In this document: positions 1 through 5,906 of the stretch, piece after piece | Position numbering within the stretch: the stretch's first letter is position 1 | How the letters are laid out: every line of letters starts with the position of its first letter | Origin: UBA12088 sp964568345 | GTDB lineage: Bacteria; Patescibacteriota; Minisyncoccia; Phycocordibacterales; UBA12088 | Assembly (NCBI GenBank): GCA_964568345.1 | Contig: CAZMPG010000017.1 | Span: 1 to 25,529, forward strand | Length of the DNA stretch: 25,529 nucleotides | Reading direction: 5' to 3' | Program-made: the position numbers and the translations under genes | Notes under the pieces: generated by a model | Told to the model about the DNA's origin: nothing | Databases searched by the model: none | What the model saw: only the letters and a program-made list of their open reading frames with translations

Positions 1-55
1 AAAGGTACTTGGTACTTTACCCTCGTGCCAGAGTACCGAGTACCTTTTTCTTGCG
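1..55. repeat. Palindromic dispersed repeat, copy 1
   Basis: A 55-bp unit that recurs exactly at 145-199. It is itself an inverted repeat: the left arm (AAAGGTACTTGGTACT) pairs with the right arm (AGTACCGAGTACCTTT) over 16 positions with one G-T wobble, around a 15-nt loop. A T-run follows the right arm, so it could also fold as a terminator. The unit may continue upstream of the window. It behaves like a REP-type intergenic repeat. Confidence 0.85.
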
Positions 56-144
56 CGTGGTTCTTACAAACCCCGCTCGCGGGGAGCGTGGTGAACGTGA
101 CCATTCGTATACGGGGGTCGCGGACAGCACGCTCTCGACAAGAA

Positions 145-199
145 AAAGGTACTTGGTACTTTACCCTCGTGCCAGAGTACCGAGTACCTTTTTCTTGCG
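145..199. repeat. Palindromic dispersed repeat, copy 2
   Basis: Identical to 1-55 over 55 bp. It lies 145 bp downstream in the same orientation, with unrelated sequence between the copies. Confidence 0.85.
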
Positions 200-217
200 G
201 AGTAGGTGCGGGATGGA

Positions 218-236
218 AAAGGTACCCGGTACCTTT
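218..236. repeat. Short GGTACC palindrome related to the 55-bp repeat
   Basis: A perfect odd palindrome (AAAGGTACC, C, GGTACCTTT). It uses the same GGTAC/GTACC words as the two 55-bp repeats just upstream and looks like a degenerate or minimal member of the family. Nothing else recognisable lies between 237 and 319. A hairpin at 320-341 (CCGGAGAC with GTCTTCGG, one wobble) precedes the next gene. Confidence 0.6.
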
Positions 237-373
237 ATGGGGAGGTGCTCCGGTTGCGGAAGGGGGGCATAGCAGTGGTGGTTCGCAAGAGCCAGCCATC
301 GCTATGCCTCGCGAGGCAGCCGGAGACAATGGTGTCTTCGGTAAAATTTTTTCCGATTTTGAGGAGAACATCC

Positions 374-1039
374 ATGTCACAGACGTCTCTGTCCTTTCGT
401 CCGTCCCTGGTCCCCGCCACCCCCGCCCCCGTCGCCAGCCTCATCATTGTCGAGGCGGGCTACCGCGCGCGTTCGCGCGCGGTGGTCGGGGTCCAGGACC
501 CCGAGGCGGCGGCTGAAGCCGCCCGCCACGCCGCCGAAGAGGCGCGTCTGGATAAGGAACTTTGCGCCGCCATCCTTGCCGAAGAGGCAAGGTTGGCGGC
601 CAAGGCCGAGGCGGCGAAAGCCGCCCAGGCCGCGCACGACGCGGCTCTTGCCGCGCGGGCTCGCGCGGAGCGCGAGGCCCGCCGCGAGGCGGCGGCCGCC
701 GCCAAGGCCGACCGCGCCGCCTGCCTGGCCGCGACGGCCCGTGGCGCGGCCTTCCGGGCCGAGCATGGGTCGCTCGAGCGGACGGAGTATTCCGTCCGCG
801 GAAGCACCGTGTTCAGGGGAGCCAAGGACGGCTCCCTGTGGATACTGGCGGGGGGCGGCACCCCCGTTGCGGCGGCCAAGGATGGTCGGCCGATCGGGGC
901 CTTTGACCCCGCTGCCGCCGCGCGGGCGCCATGGACGGCGCCCGGGGGACGTACCAACGTTCCCGGCTTGGGCCCCAGCAAGGGGCAGTCGCCGTCGGCC
1001 AGCAATGGCCGTGGCCAGGGGAGCAAGGGCAAGAAGTAG
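374..1039 (+). CDS. Alanine-rich coiled-coil protein of unknown function
   Basis: A 221-residue protein. The start at 374 is chosen because GAGGAGA (361-367) sits 6 nt upstream; in-frame upstream sequence has no comparable site. Residues about 35-125 are almost entirely Ala, Glu, Arg and Lys (AAEAARHAAEEARLDKEL, ARAEREARREAAAAAKAD) and should form a long charged helix or coiled coil. The C-terminal part is compact (TEYSVRGSTVFRGAKDGSLW) and then becomes a Gly/Ser/Lys-rich basic tail ending GSKGKK. There is no signal peptide or membrane segment. I do not recognise the family. A coil-forming cytosolic or nucleic-acid-binding protein would fit the basic tail, but that is inference. The coiled part resembles the linkers of the protein at 6365-8014, which also has a strong Shine-Dalgarno site. 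Confidence 0.75.
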   Translation: MSQTSLSFRPSLVPATPAPVASLIIVEAGYRARSRAVVGVQDPEAAAEAARHAAEEARLDKELCAAILAEEARLAAKAEAAKAAQAAHDAALAARARAEREARREAAAAAKADRAACLAATARGAAFRAEHGSLERTEYSVRGSTVFRGAKDGSLWILAGGGTPVAAAKDGRPIGAFDPAAAARAPWTAPGGRTNVPGLGPSKGQSPSASNGRGQGSKGKK

Positions 1040-1418
1040 CCCGAGCTTCCCACCGGTCCTCAGTATGACCGGTAAAGAAAAAACTACTGCCCGGTGTGGG
1101 TGCAACCGGGTAAGGAGAACACGCCCTCGGCATGGGTCCGAAACCCGAGCGGGAAACTGCGCCAAAAGACTCGTACGGTGGGACGTGCGAGCGTTGCCTG
1201 ATCGGGGCGCGTGAAATACCGATCCGCTGGACAGAGTGCGCCTGCGTTAGTGGAAGCGCTCACCCCTCGTACCGCACAGTGTTGGGGCAATGACACAGTG
1301 CATTTGCCGGAGCGGTTTCCGGCACAGGAGGGAGAACACTGGTTTACGTTCTCCTCCTCATTTGAGCGCATCACACCTGGTGCACTCAAAGAGAGGAACT
1401 CTAGACACAAGCGGGCCA
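1040..1418. other. Non-coding stretch dense in hairpins
   Basis: No convincing gene is seen. The stretch carries successive perfect stems: ACCGGTC/GACCGGT (1052-1073), CCCGGT/ACCGGG (about 1091-1111), GATCGG/CCGATC (about 1200-1225), TGCCGG/CCGGCA (1305-1324), GGAGAAC/GTTCTCC (1331-1354), and TTTGAG/CTCAAA near 1362-1391. None is followed by a T-run on the plus strand, so these are not ordinary terminators. The spacing suggests a structured RNA or a former RNA-coding element; which one is unknown. Confidence 0.5.
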
Positions 1419-1790
1419 CTACACGGTCTGTACTGAGAGTCCCGTGACGTTTCGAAAGTCGCGTGTGTTGCGGGTAAGGAGCGGAGTACGAGTAGAGAGC
1501 GCTGTCGCAGCTATGGTTGCGTCGGGCAGTTTCATACCTGCTTGTCGACATATCTGCGCGGTGAGGAGGGAAAGCTCGTGATCTATGGGTACAAAATAAA
1601 ATCCCGTTTCAAGAAACAAGCGCACATATGTGCGCTCACGGTCGCTCCACTTTGTGAAAGAGAGGAGCTCGATCATGACTGATGCCGGGAGGAATACGGT
1701 CGCGCCCGATACGAACACATCATCGAGCATACCAACCACCTCGGTTTCATTATTGAGGTAGGCGATGAGGATGTTTGTGTCGACGGTCAT
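1419..1790 (-). CDS. PIN-domain ribonuclease toxin (VapC-like)
   Basis: A 123-residue protein. PIN domains cut RNA using a cluster of acidic residues and two metal ions. Here these are visible as D4 (MTVDTNILIAYL), E41 (MIELLSF), D90 (KLPDATIAATA) and D111 (NTRDF). Length and motif order match the VapC family. I start at the ATG at 1790 rather than the in-frame GTG at 1802, because the upstream antitoxin frame stops with TAG 2 nt before that ATG and the first acidic residue then lies at position 4. It would be translated from the antitoxin transcript, whose own frame is broken (see 1793-1952). The target RNA cannot be told from the sequence. Confidence 0.85.
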   Translation of the reverse strand: MTVDTNILIAYLNNETEVVGMLDDVFVSGATVFLPASVMIELLSFTKWSDRERTYVRLFLETGFYFVPIDHELSLLTAQICRQAGMKLPDATIAATALSTRTPLLTRNTRDFRNVTGLSVQTV

Positions 1791-1792
1791 GG

Positions 1793-1952
1793 CTACCGCC
1801 ACTCAGCACGCATATCACGCACGTGGCGCTCGAGATCCTTTTTGCGGCCCTTGAGGATGCCCACCACCTTTTTCCACTCCTTCGGCACTTCGCGGCGAGG
1901 GGGGGGTGACAGGTCCAGACAGTATTTTACGTTTTTTTGTCGCCGTGCTCAT
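1793..1952 (-). CDS. Antitoxin partner of the PIN toxin, frame broken at a G8 tract
   Basis: A short gene directly upstream of the toxin. From ATG 1952 it reads MSTATKKRKILSGPVTPP, then meets an 8-base homopolymer (plus strand G, 1899-1906). As written, the frame ends at 1815 after 45 codons. With one base less it continues EVPKEWKKVVGILKG and ends RAEWR, giving 52 residues and a stop 2 nt before the toxin ATG. The basic-amphipathic ending with a terminal EW pair resembles short antitoxins that I recall next to PIN toxins in Patescibacteria. The start is fixed by the promoter TGC TATACT CGCCAC ATG (1967-1950). The break could be a sequencing error, slippage-based switching, programmed frameshifting or true decay. 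Confidence 0.65.
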
Positions 1953-1958
1953 GTGGCG

Positions 1959-1967
1959 AGTATAGCA
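1959..1967 (-). promoter_or_regulatory. Extended -10 promoter of the antitoxin-toxin pair
   Basis: Reads TGC TATACT on the minus strand. The hexamer ends 6 nt before the antitoxin ATG, so transcription should start on the A of the start codon (leaderless). Confidence 0.7.
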
Positions 1968-2155
1968 CGAAGCGAGAATGCTAGACAAAAGATTGCGGAT
2001 TAAAAGGATAAACGACGACGGAACCCGTGAGTGGCCGGTGAGGTGGGTGCGACAGAGGTCGTACGCACGTCACCGCCCATGCAGTTTGGAGCGGAGGGGG
2101 ATGTCTCTGGTGGTGCCACCAGAGTACTCAAAAAAAGCGGGGAAGGCACACCCGC

Positions 2156-2176
2156 TCATGTGAGGAGGTCACATGA
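2156..2176 (+). promoter_or_regulatory. Hairpin with the Shine-Dalgarno in its loop and the ATG in its stem
   Basis: TCATGTGA pairs perfectly with TCACATGA over 8 bp. The 5-nt loop is GGAGG, the ribosome binding site of the ORF starting at 2173, and that ATG lies in the right arm. Folding would hide the start codon. Two further perfect hairpins (2105-2124 and 2136-2156) abut it upstream. Confidence 0.6.
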
Positions 2177-2271
2177 TTTACCGTCTTCCGGACGGCCGTT
2201 GCGTCGTCCTGGGCGTGGTCTTCGCGAGCTACGCGCTCGCGTTGGATTACGCTCGCGGCTTGCGGGGTTAA
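2173..2271 (+). CDS. Possible 32-residue membrane micropeptide
   Basis: A short ORF beginning MIYRLPDGRC and continuing VVLGVVFASYALALDYA, a hydrophobic stretch long enough to span a membrane, then the short polar tail RGLRG. It has a full AGGAGG (2163-2168) 4 nt before the ATG, held in the loop of a perfect hairpin. Two in-frame ORFs upstream (from 1978 or 2101) stop at TGA 2161-2163, just before that site, so coupling is possible. No family is recognised. Size and site would suit a small toxin-like or leader peptide, but this is inference. Confidence 0.4.
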   Translation: MIYRLPDGRCVVLGVVFASYALALDYARGLRG

Positions 2272-2714
2272 TTACCCAGCAACCGCATCGGGGGACTCGC
2301 GGCATGACCCCCCGGCCCGCACCGCAACGTGTGGGGAATGCCCGCTCTTTTGAGCGGGAAGCGAGAGAGGTGGCTGGCGAGAGCCTAAGCTGGTCGCCGA
2401 GGTCGGCTTCTGCCGGCCGGTCCGTGCATACGGACGAATGCTGCACAGGGATGTGCGGCGAGAGGAATGGGGAGCGTGTGCCGTGGTTGGTGCTCGCTCC
2501 CGAAAGCATGGCAACGGAAAGGTTTACCGTTGCCGGCTTATACCTGCTCGCGAGTGTATCGCGGGCGGGTAGAGAGCCAAATAACAAGCGAGATCATGGA
2601 TATAAAGACTGTGGATGAGGGACGGTGTGCGGTGCGTCCGCATGTTACTACTGTCGTCCATTGTTTTTCATTTTCCTGTTGCGGGCAGAATGCGTGCGTA
2701 GGCGCGTGTCGTGC

Positions 2715-2774
2715 CGGCGACGGTGAGAATGGTCCACCGGATGATAGCCCGCCAGTTCGATTCTGGCGTCGCCG
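2715..2774 (+). ncRNA. tRNA-like fold lacking an anticodon arm
   Basis: A 7-bp acceptor-like stem (CGGCGAC 2715-2721 with GTCGCCG 2768-2774) encloses two arms. The first is D-arm-like: GGTG/CACC with loop AGAATGGTC containing the GG pair. The second is a canonical T arm: GCCAG, TTCGATT, CTGGC (2751-2767). Only a 12-nt connector (GGATGATAGCCC) stands where an anticodon arm would be, and no CCA is encoded. tmRNA and Y-RNA-like RNAs also use anticodon-less tRNA mimics. It could instead be a tRNA pseudogene with the arm deleted. Confidence 0.5.
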
Positions 2775-3099
2775 CGAAATAAACGGAGCACGTGCCTCCG
2801 CGATCCCTCGTGCACAAGGGGTCAGAATGCACGGAACAATTCCCGAGGCCTTGTGCCTCGAGGGGGTAGCGCAGGTTGCGGTCGGCAGATAGGGGCATTA
2901 TTGCCGCCTCAGCAATCCGCGCCACGCTACCAGAAGCCCATAGGGGCAGGAGAAAGGTGATGAAGCGATCAGTCCAGCGCCAGTTGCAGGCGCGGTATAA
3001 ATGAAGCAACGGGAGCGTGCGTGGGGGTGCTCTCACCCACGACGTTTCCCGAATCGCACTGGAAGAGCGTCACCATCCCCTTCGGGGGTAGGAGGAGGC

Positions 3100-3231
3100 A
3101 TGCAGACCTTTCTCCGCGCCAGGAAGCGGCGCACAGAAAAATACTTCCCGGCTGATCGCTCAGCCGTGGGGTGCTGCAACGTCGCCGCGAGCGACATGCA
3201 TCCCAGAAGAAATGCCGGTCGCCCCTCATAG
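3100..3231 (+). CDS. Possible 43-residue basic small protein
   Basis: Begins MQTFLRARKRRTEKYF and contains a CC pair (SAVGCCNVAA), ending RRNAGRPS. The net charge is strongly positive. A full AGGAGG (3090-3095) lies 4 nt before the ATG. It directly follows a perfect CCCC-TTCG-GGGG tetraloop hairpin (3077-3088). The hairpin-then-SD layout matches that of the gene at 4466. No family is recognised, and coding is uncertain because the surrounding DNA looks like structured RNA. Confidence 0.35.
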   Translation: MQTFLRARKRRTEKYFPADRSAVGCCNVAASDMHPRRNAGRPS

Positions 3232-3255
3232 GACTGAGGAGGCGAGCAAAGGGTT

Positions 3256-3405
3256 ATGGCATATCAACCCTCCGGAAAAATGTGCAAGTGCCTCGGCCCG
3301 TCGCCTCTTATCAGGGGTCGAACGGGCGAGCGAGGTGCCCGGCAGCTTGGTGCCGGCCCATCCACCTGCCATATCAACGGCGGTGTGGATGGGAAGGAGT
3401 GTTAG
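3256..3405 (+). CDS. Possible 49-residue small protein (weak)
   Basis: Begins MAYQPSGKMCKCLG and ends VDGKEC, with four cysteines including CKC. The nearest strong SD (GAGGAGG, about 3234-3240) is about 15 nt from the ATG, which is too far for a normal start. The ORF lies on several perfect stems (GGGTT/AACCC, CCGGCA/TGCCGG, CATCCAC/GTGGATG). It may be chance reading through structured RNA. Confidence 0.2.
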   Translation: MAYQPSGKMCKCLGPSPLIRGRTGERGARQLGAGPSTCHINGGVDGKEC

Positions 3406-3420
3406 CCTCCCCAAGATCTG

Positions 3421-3453
3421 GGAACGAGTGATCGTGGTTTGATCACTCGTTCC
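3421..3453. other. Perfect 13-bp hairpin
   Basis: GGAACGAGTGATC pairs with GATCACTCGTTCC around a 7-nt loop (GTGGTTT). It is the longest perfect stem in the non-coding region. No T-run follows, so it is not a classical terminator. Function unknown. Confidence 0.7.
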
Positions 3454-3606
3454 GACGGGTCGCCTTTTGGCGGCCCGCTCTACAGGGCGCCAGACCATAG
3501 TCGGGCGCCCTGAGAGGGTATGGGTGAATGGACACGGTGAGCAACCTCTCAAAAATGTTTAGGGCGGGAGTGCAACTCCCGTCCGGAGACGAGACGAGTA
3601 CCGAAC

Positions 3607-3653
3607 GGACATCCCGAAGGGTGCACCGGTGCAGCGCATCGTTCGGGCGGTCT
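3607..3653. repeat. 47-bp direct repeat, left copy
   Basis: Matches 4309-4355 at 46 of 47 positions. Internally CCCGAAGGGTGC pairs with GCATCGTTCGGG (one mismatch, one wobble) around an 11-nt loop. It lies 39 bp beyond the stop codon of the toxin at 3693-3968. Confidence 0.85.
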
Positions 3654-3692
3654 TAGGGCTGCCTGGGTGGCATAGGGAGGTGCGTAGTAGTA

Positions 3693-3968
3693 TTACATCC
3701 TATCCACCAGCTTGTAGATCCAGTCATGTGGGCCAACCGCAAGAAGCAACGCGGTGTTGTGGTCAATGTACCGGAATACGATGCGGTATCGCCTATCCAC
3801 GCGGATGCTCCACAGCTCCTTCCTGAACGGGCGAAGCTTTTCGGTATGGAGGGAAGGGTGGAGTGGGTCTACAGCGAAGAGGCCTTGCTGCTTCACCGCA
3901 CGCGCTTGCATGTGTGCGGGCAGCGAGAGGAAGTGCTTCTCGAACCGCTCGGTGGCGAGCAGCTTCAT
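3693..3968 (-). CDS. RelE/ParE-superfamily toxin
   Basis: A 91-residue protein with the compact RelE-type layout: N-terminal helices (ERFEKHFLSLPAHMQARAVK), then beta strands rich in Arg and aromatics (ELWSIRVDRRYRIVFRYI) and a C-terminal GPHDWIYKLV. In this superfamily the basic strand residues and the terminal His/Tyr region act in mRNA cleavage or gyrase binding. Which target applies cannot be told from the sequence. The ATG overlaps the end of the antitoxin gene by 4 nt (3965-3968), the usual coupled arrangement. The pair lies between two 47-bp direct repeats, suggesting it moved or was duplicated as a cassette. Confidence 0.85.
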   Translation of the reverse strand: MKLLATERFEKHFLSLPAHMQARAVKQQGLFAVDPLHPSLHTEKLRPFRKELWSIRVDRRYRIVFRYIDHNTALLLAVGPHDWIYKLVDRM

Positions 3969-4189
3969 GCAGCAGTGCGCGTGCGGCGTTTCGGGATAAG
4001 CTCCGCGAGCGAGGAGATTTTCTTATACCTACCGGCGCGGTAGTCGCGCTCCGCAGCTTGGATCGCTTCCAGGAATTCGTCGCTGAAAAGGCCGAGTGAT
4101 GCGGCAAGTGATTCGAGCCGATCTGCGTCGAGCTCGACAGAGACGGTGCCACGCTTGGTGGGGGTGATGGTGAGATCAATGGTGTTCAT
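3965..4189 (-). CDS. Antitoxin of the RelE/ParE-type module
   Basis: A 74-residue acidic-to-basic protein (MNTIDLTITPTKRGTVSV, then DADRLESLAASLGLFSDEFL, ending IPKRRTRTAA). Size, position directly upstream of the toxin and the 4-nt overlap identify it as the antitoxin. The N-terminal strand-like segment could be the DNA-binding part, and the middle helix with the basic tail would cover the toxin. The start is fixed by the promoter TGG TACTAT GCAGAC ATG (4204-4187), which gives a leaderless message. No specific antitoxin family is recognised with certainty. Such antitoxins usually repress their own promoter together with the toxin. Confidence 0.8.
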   Translation of the reverse strand: MNTIDLTITPTKRGTVSVELDADRLESLAASLGLFSDEFLEAIQAAERDYRAGRYKKISSLAELIPKRRTRTAA

Positions 4190-4195
4190 GTCTGC

Positions 4196-4204
4196 ATAGT
4201 ACCA
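4196..4204 (-). promoter_or_regulatory. Extended -10 promoter of the RelE-type module
   Basis: TGG TACTAT on the minus strand ends 6 nt before the antitoxin ATG, predicting transcription from the start codon itself. Confidence 0.7.
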
Positions 4205-4230
4205 CGCGAACGTGCGACGCGGAAGGATAA

Positions 4231-4300
4231 CCTACGGGACTATGGACCATAGACTATGGACGATAGAGACGGTTGTGTGCGTGACAAGTATCGAGTATCG
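4231..4300. repeat. Short tandem and palindromic words
   Basis: ACTATGGAC occurs twice around the perfect palindrome CTATGGACCATAG (about 4240-4262). Further on, GTATCGA occurs twice in direct tandem (about 4288-4301). No gene is visible between the antitoxin promoter and the 47-bp repeat. These low-complexity words sit just before that repeat. Confidence 0.5.
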
Positions 4301-4308
4301 AGTGACGA

Positions 4309-4355
4309 GGACATCCCGAAGGGTGCACCGGTGCGGCGCATCGTTCGGGCGGTCT
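4309..4355. repeat. 47-bp direct repeat, right copy
   Basis: 46/47 identical and in the same orientation as 3607-3653, 702 bp away, with the toxin-antitoxin pair between. It holds the same imperfect 35-bp inverted repeat. After it come a GCGGGC-GTAA-GCCCGC hairpin (about 4377-4390) and the leader of the next gene. Confidence 0.85.
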
Positions 4356-4465
4356 CGCGACTGCTCAAAGATACGCGGGCGTAAGCCCGCACCTTTGCCT
4401 TTCTCCGCTATGCCATGGTGGGGGAGGGTTCAATCCAATCGGGCGAGAGCCCGAAGGAGGAAAAC

Positions 4466-5359
4466 ATGGCTGGTGTTGCTGGGATATTTTTTTCGACAAG
4501 GGTCTTTGGCGACGATGATGTCGCCAAGATCCTGGCCCACGTGAAGGAAACGGCGGCACGCCGTGTCCTTTTCGTGGACACGCCGCCAACGGCGGCGCTG
4601 TGCGGGGCGGTGAGCGCCCTCCTTGTGCTTGGGATCGAGGTGGTCCTGCGGGATCACCACGACGTTGCGGAGGTGAAGACCCCGCGCGACGCCGAGATCC
4701 GTGCCGCGGCCGATGGGCTGCGCGCCATCCTTGGCGCGAATGCGGTTATCAGTAACCGCACCGCGCATCCGGGCTGCGCGAGTCTCGTCGGGCTCGGCGA
4801 GTTCGCCCGTGAGGGTGATCTCGTGATCGCCGACGCCGATCGCGATGGCACGCTCGCCGCCATGAAGGCGGTGGGCGTGACCTACGACGGGCACGACCGC
4901 GACGCCGCTATCCTTGATGGCGCGTGGTCGGAGATAACGCCGGAAAACGGCGTGTCGGAATGGGGGATGACCCTGTTTCGGGGCTTCATGGCCTTGCCCC
5001 CATTCAACCTGCAGCGACCACAAGAGCTCGAAGGAGCGCGGGATGCGTTCTTTGGAGACTTTGTGCGGGCCGTGCAGGGCGATGGCGCCTCGCGCCAAGC
5101 GCTTGAGGCGCGAATCGAGGTCTACGAAGCAGCCGTTCAGGCCGCTCGTCGGGTCCTCGGGACCGCGTCGGAGGTCCTCCCCGGGGTGTGGCAGGTGGAC
5201 GCGCGGAGTGAGCCGCGCTACGACCCAGCCACTCTCACGGGTGAGCTCGAGCGCGTGCACGTCGACGTGCTCTCAGAGGGGATGCGGTACCTCATCGAGG
5301 GACTTCCCGCGGACCTTCGTGCTGTGCTTGAGGTCGAGGAGTACAGCGTTATGCTGTAG
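4466..5359 (+). CDS. DHH-phosphoesterase-like protein with unusual motif order
   Basis: A 297-residue protein. Residues 33-65 (RVLFVDTPPT...GIEVVLRDHHDV) align by eye with the motif II-III part of RecJ in this same window (TLIITVDCGIG...LDVIVTDHH), with D38 and DHH at 63-65. HPGCASLVG (101-109) could match the following Gly-rich segment. Only about 30 residues precede motif II, so the usual N-terminal DxDxDG motif is missing. A DxDxDG-like string, IADADRDGTLAA (121-132), comes later instead. Family enzymes use Mn to cleave phosphodiesters or pyrophosphate. Activity here is uncertain. The start is fixed by AGGAGG (4455-4460) 5 nt before ATG, directly after a TCGGGC-GAGA-GCCCGA hairpin (4439-4454). 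The in-frame ATG at 4415 has no such site. Confidence 0.7.
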   Translation: MAGVAGIFFSTRVFGDDDVAKILAHVKETAARRVLFVDTPPTAALCGAVSALLVLGIEVVLRDHHDVAEVKTPRDAEIRAAADGLRAILGANAVISNRTAHPGCASLVGLGEFAREGDLVIADADRDGTLAAMKAVGVTYDGHDRDAAILDGAWSEITPENGVSEWGMTLFRGFMALPPFNLQRPQELEGARDAFFGDFVRAVQGDGASRQALEARIEVYEAAVQAARRVLGTASEVLPGVWQVDARSEPRYDPATLTGELERVHVDVLSEGMRYLIEGLPADLRAVLEVEEYSVML

Positions 5360-5421
5360 TAGTGCAGCACTGGGTTCGAAGACTGCATTGACGTCGGCGC
5401 GGGCCGGCAAGGAGACAGAGG

Positions 5422-5889
5422 ATGGTGCTCTATCGTATCGCAAGGAATACGACTCTTGCGCCAGCGAAGCAGACCCACCACGGGTGTGGTGAGGGGGTGA
5501 AGGGGCTTTGGATGAGCCCGAATCCGGTCGCCGTATGTTTCGAGCACGCGGCGGATCGCTGGGAGCGCGGTGTGCAGGTATATGCCTACCGTGTCCCTGA
5601 AAAGACGATCGCAGCCCTTGGCGGGTTGCAGCGTCACGATGGAGCAACCGAGATCTTTATCCCCGAAGGGTACCTTCGGGAGGTGAAGTTTCTCGGGTGC
5701 TCCAAGCGGTACGCCGAGATCAGCAACCCCGATGCGCGTAGGCGCGTGTACTGGTGGCGCAACTCGCGCGCAGTGATGCATTGCGCACGAAACGGCGTCG
5801 GGCCGAACGTGCAGACGCACTGGGTATGGGACCCGTCCAAACGGGGCGTGGTCAAGGTCATTGTGGAAATATGGCCGAAAACGACGTAG
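5422..5889 (+). CDS. Unknown 155-residue protein
   Basis: AAGGAGA lies 8 nt before the ATG, and the gene begins 62 nt after the DHH-like gene, so the two may be cotranscribed. Mixed alpha/beta composition with no signal peptide or membrane span. Visible segments are MSPNPVAVCFEHAADRWE, VQVYAYRVPEKTIAALGG, FIPEGYLREVKFLGCSKRYAE and VYWWRNSRAVMHCARNG. A stretch with two Trp and several Arg near the C-terminus, and scattered Cys, are the only notable traits. I do not recognise a family. The stop codon is inside a hairpin that may terminate transcription. Confidence 0.6.
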   Translation: MVLYRIARNTTLAPAKQTHHGCGEGVKGLWMSPNPVAVCFEHAADRWERGVQVYAYRVPEKTIAALGGLQRHDGATEIFIPEGYLREVKFLGCSKRYAEISNPDARRRVYWWRNSRAVMHCARNGVGPNVQTHWVWDPSKRGVVKVIVEIWPKTT

Positions 5890-5906
5890 TACCACGTCGT
5901 TCTTTT
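5880..5906 (+). terminator. Hairpin terminator overlapping a stop codon
   Basis: AACGACGT (5880-5887) pairs perfectly with ACGTCGTT (5894-5901) over a 6-nt loop and is followed by CTTTTG. The TAG of the upstream gene lies at 5887-5889. The short T-tract makes it a moderate terminator. Confidence 0.5.

Larger units (their letters stand above)
1968..3606. other. 1.6-kb hairpin-rich region, candidate large structured RNA
   Basis: No ordinary-sized gene is convincing here, but perfect stems follow one another. They include 2105-2124 (9 bp), 2136-2156, 2156-2176 (8 bp), 2341-2358 (CCCGCTC, TTTT, GAGCGGG), 2401-2418, 2420-2435 (GTCCGT/ACGGAC), 2510-2534 (GGCAACGG/CCGTTGCC), 2844-2860, 2865-2931 (7-bp closing stem), 3421-3453 (13 bp), 3483-3512 (9 bp) and 3565-3581. 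A tRNA-like fold lies at 2715-2774, and tiny SD-led ORFs lie at 2173, 3100 and possibly 3256. It could be one or several large ncRNAs; GOLLD- or ROOL-like is only an analogy. Confidence 0.45.

Noticed and set aside
377..1165. Long minus-strand frames (377-1165, 460-1053) opposite the Ala-rich protein
   Set aside because: Low-complexity mirror translations of a GC-rich coding strand; no start signals.
1978..2163. 61-codon ORF before the micropeptide
   Set aside because: Open, and it ends at the SD hairpin, but it has only a weak GAAGCGAG upstream and crosses several perfect stems; mentioned as context, not called.
1040..3606. Group II intron, RNase P RNA, SRP RNA or tmRNA
   Set aside because: Looked for domain V, GAGGAAAGUC, the GGAAGGAAGC loop and the tmRNA 5' motif; none found by eye.
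3607..4355. Integron attC sites
   Set aside because: The repeats fold, but I see no GTTRRRY-type core sites and no integrase; called only as direct repeats.
4430..5260. 276-codon minus-strand frame
   Set aside because: Shadow of the DHH-like gene, which has a strong SD and recognisable motifs.
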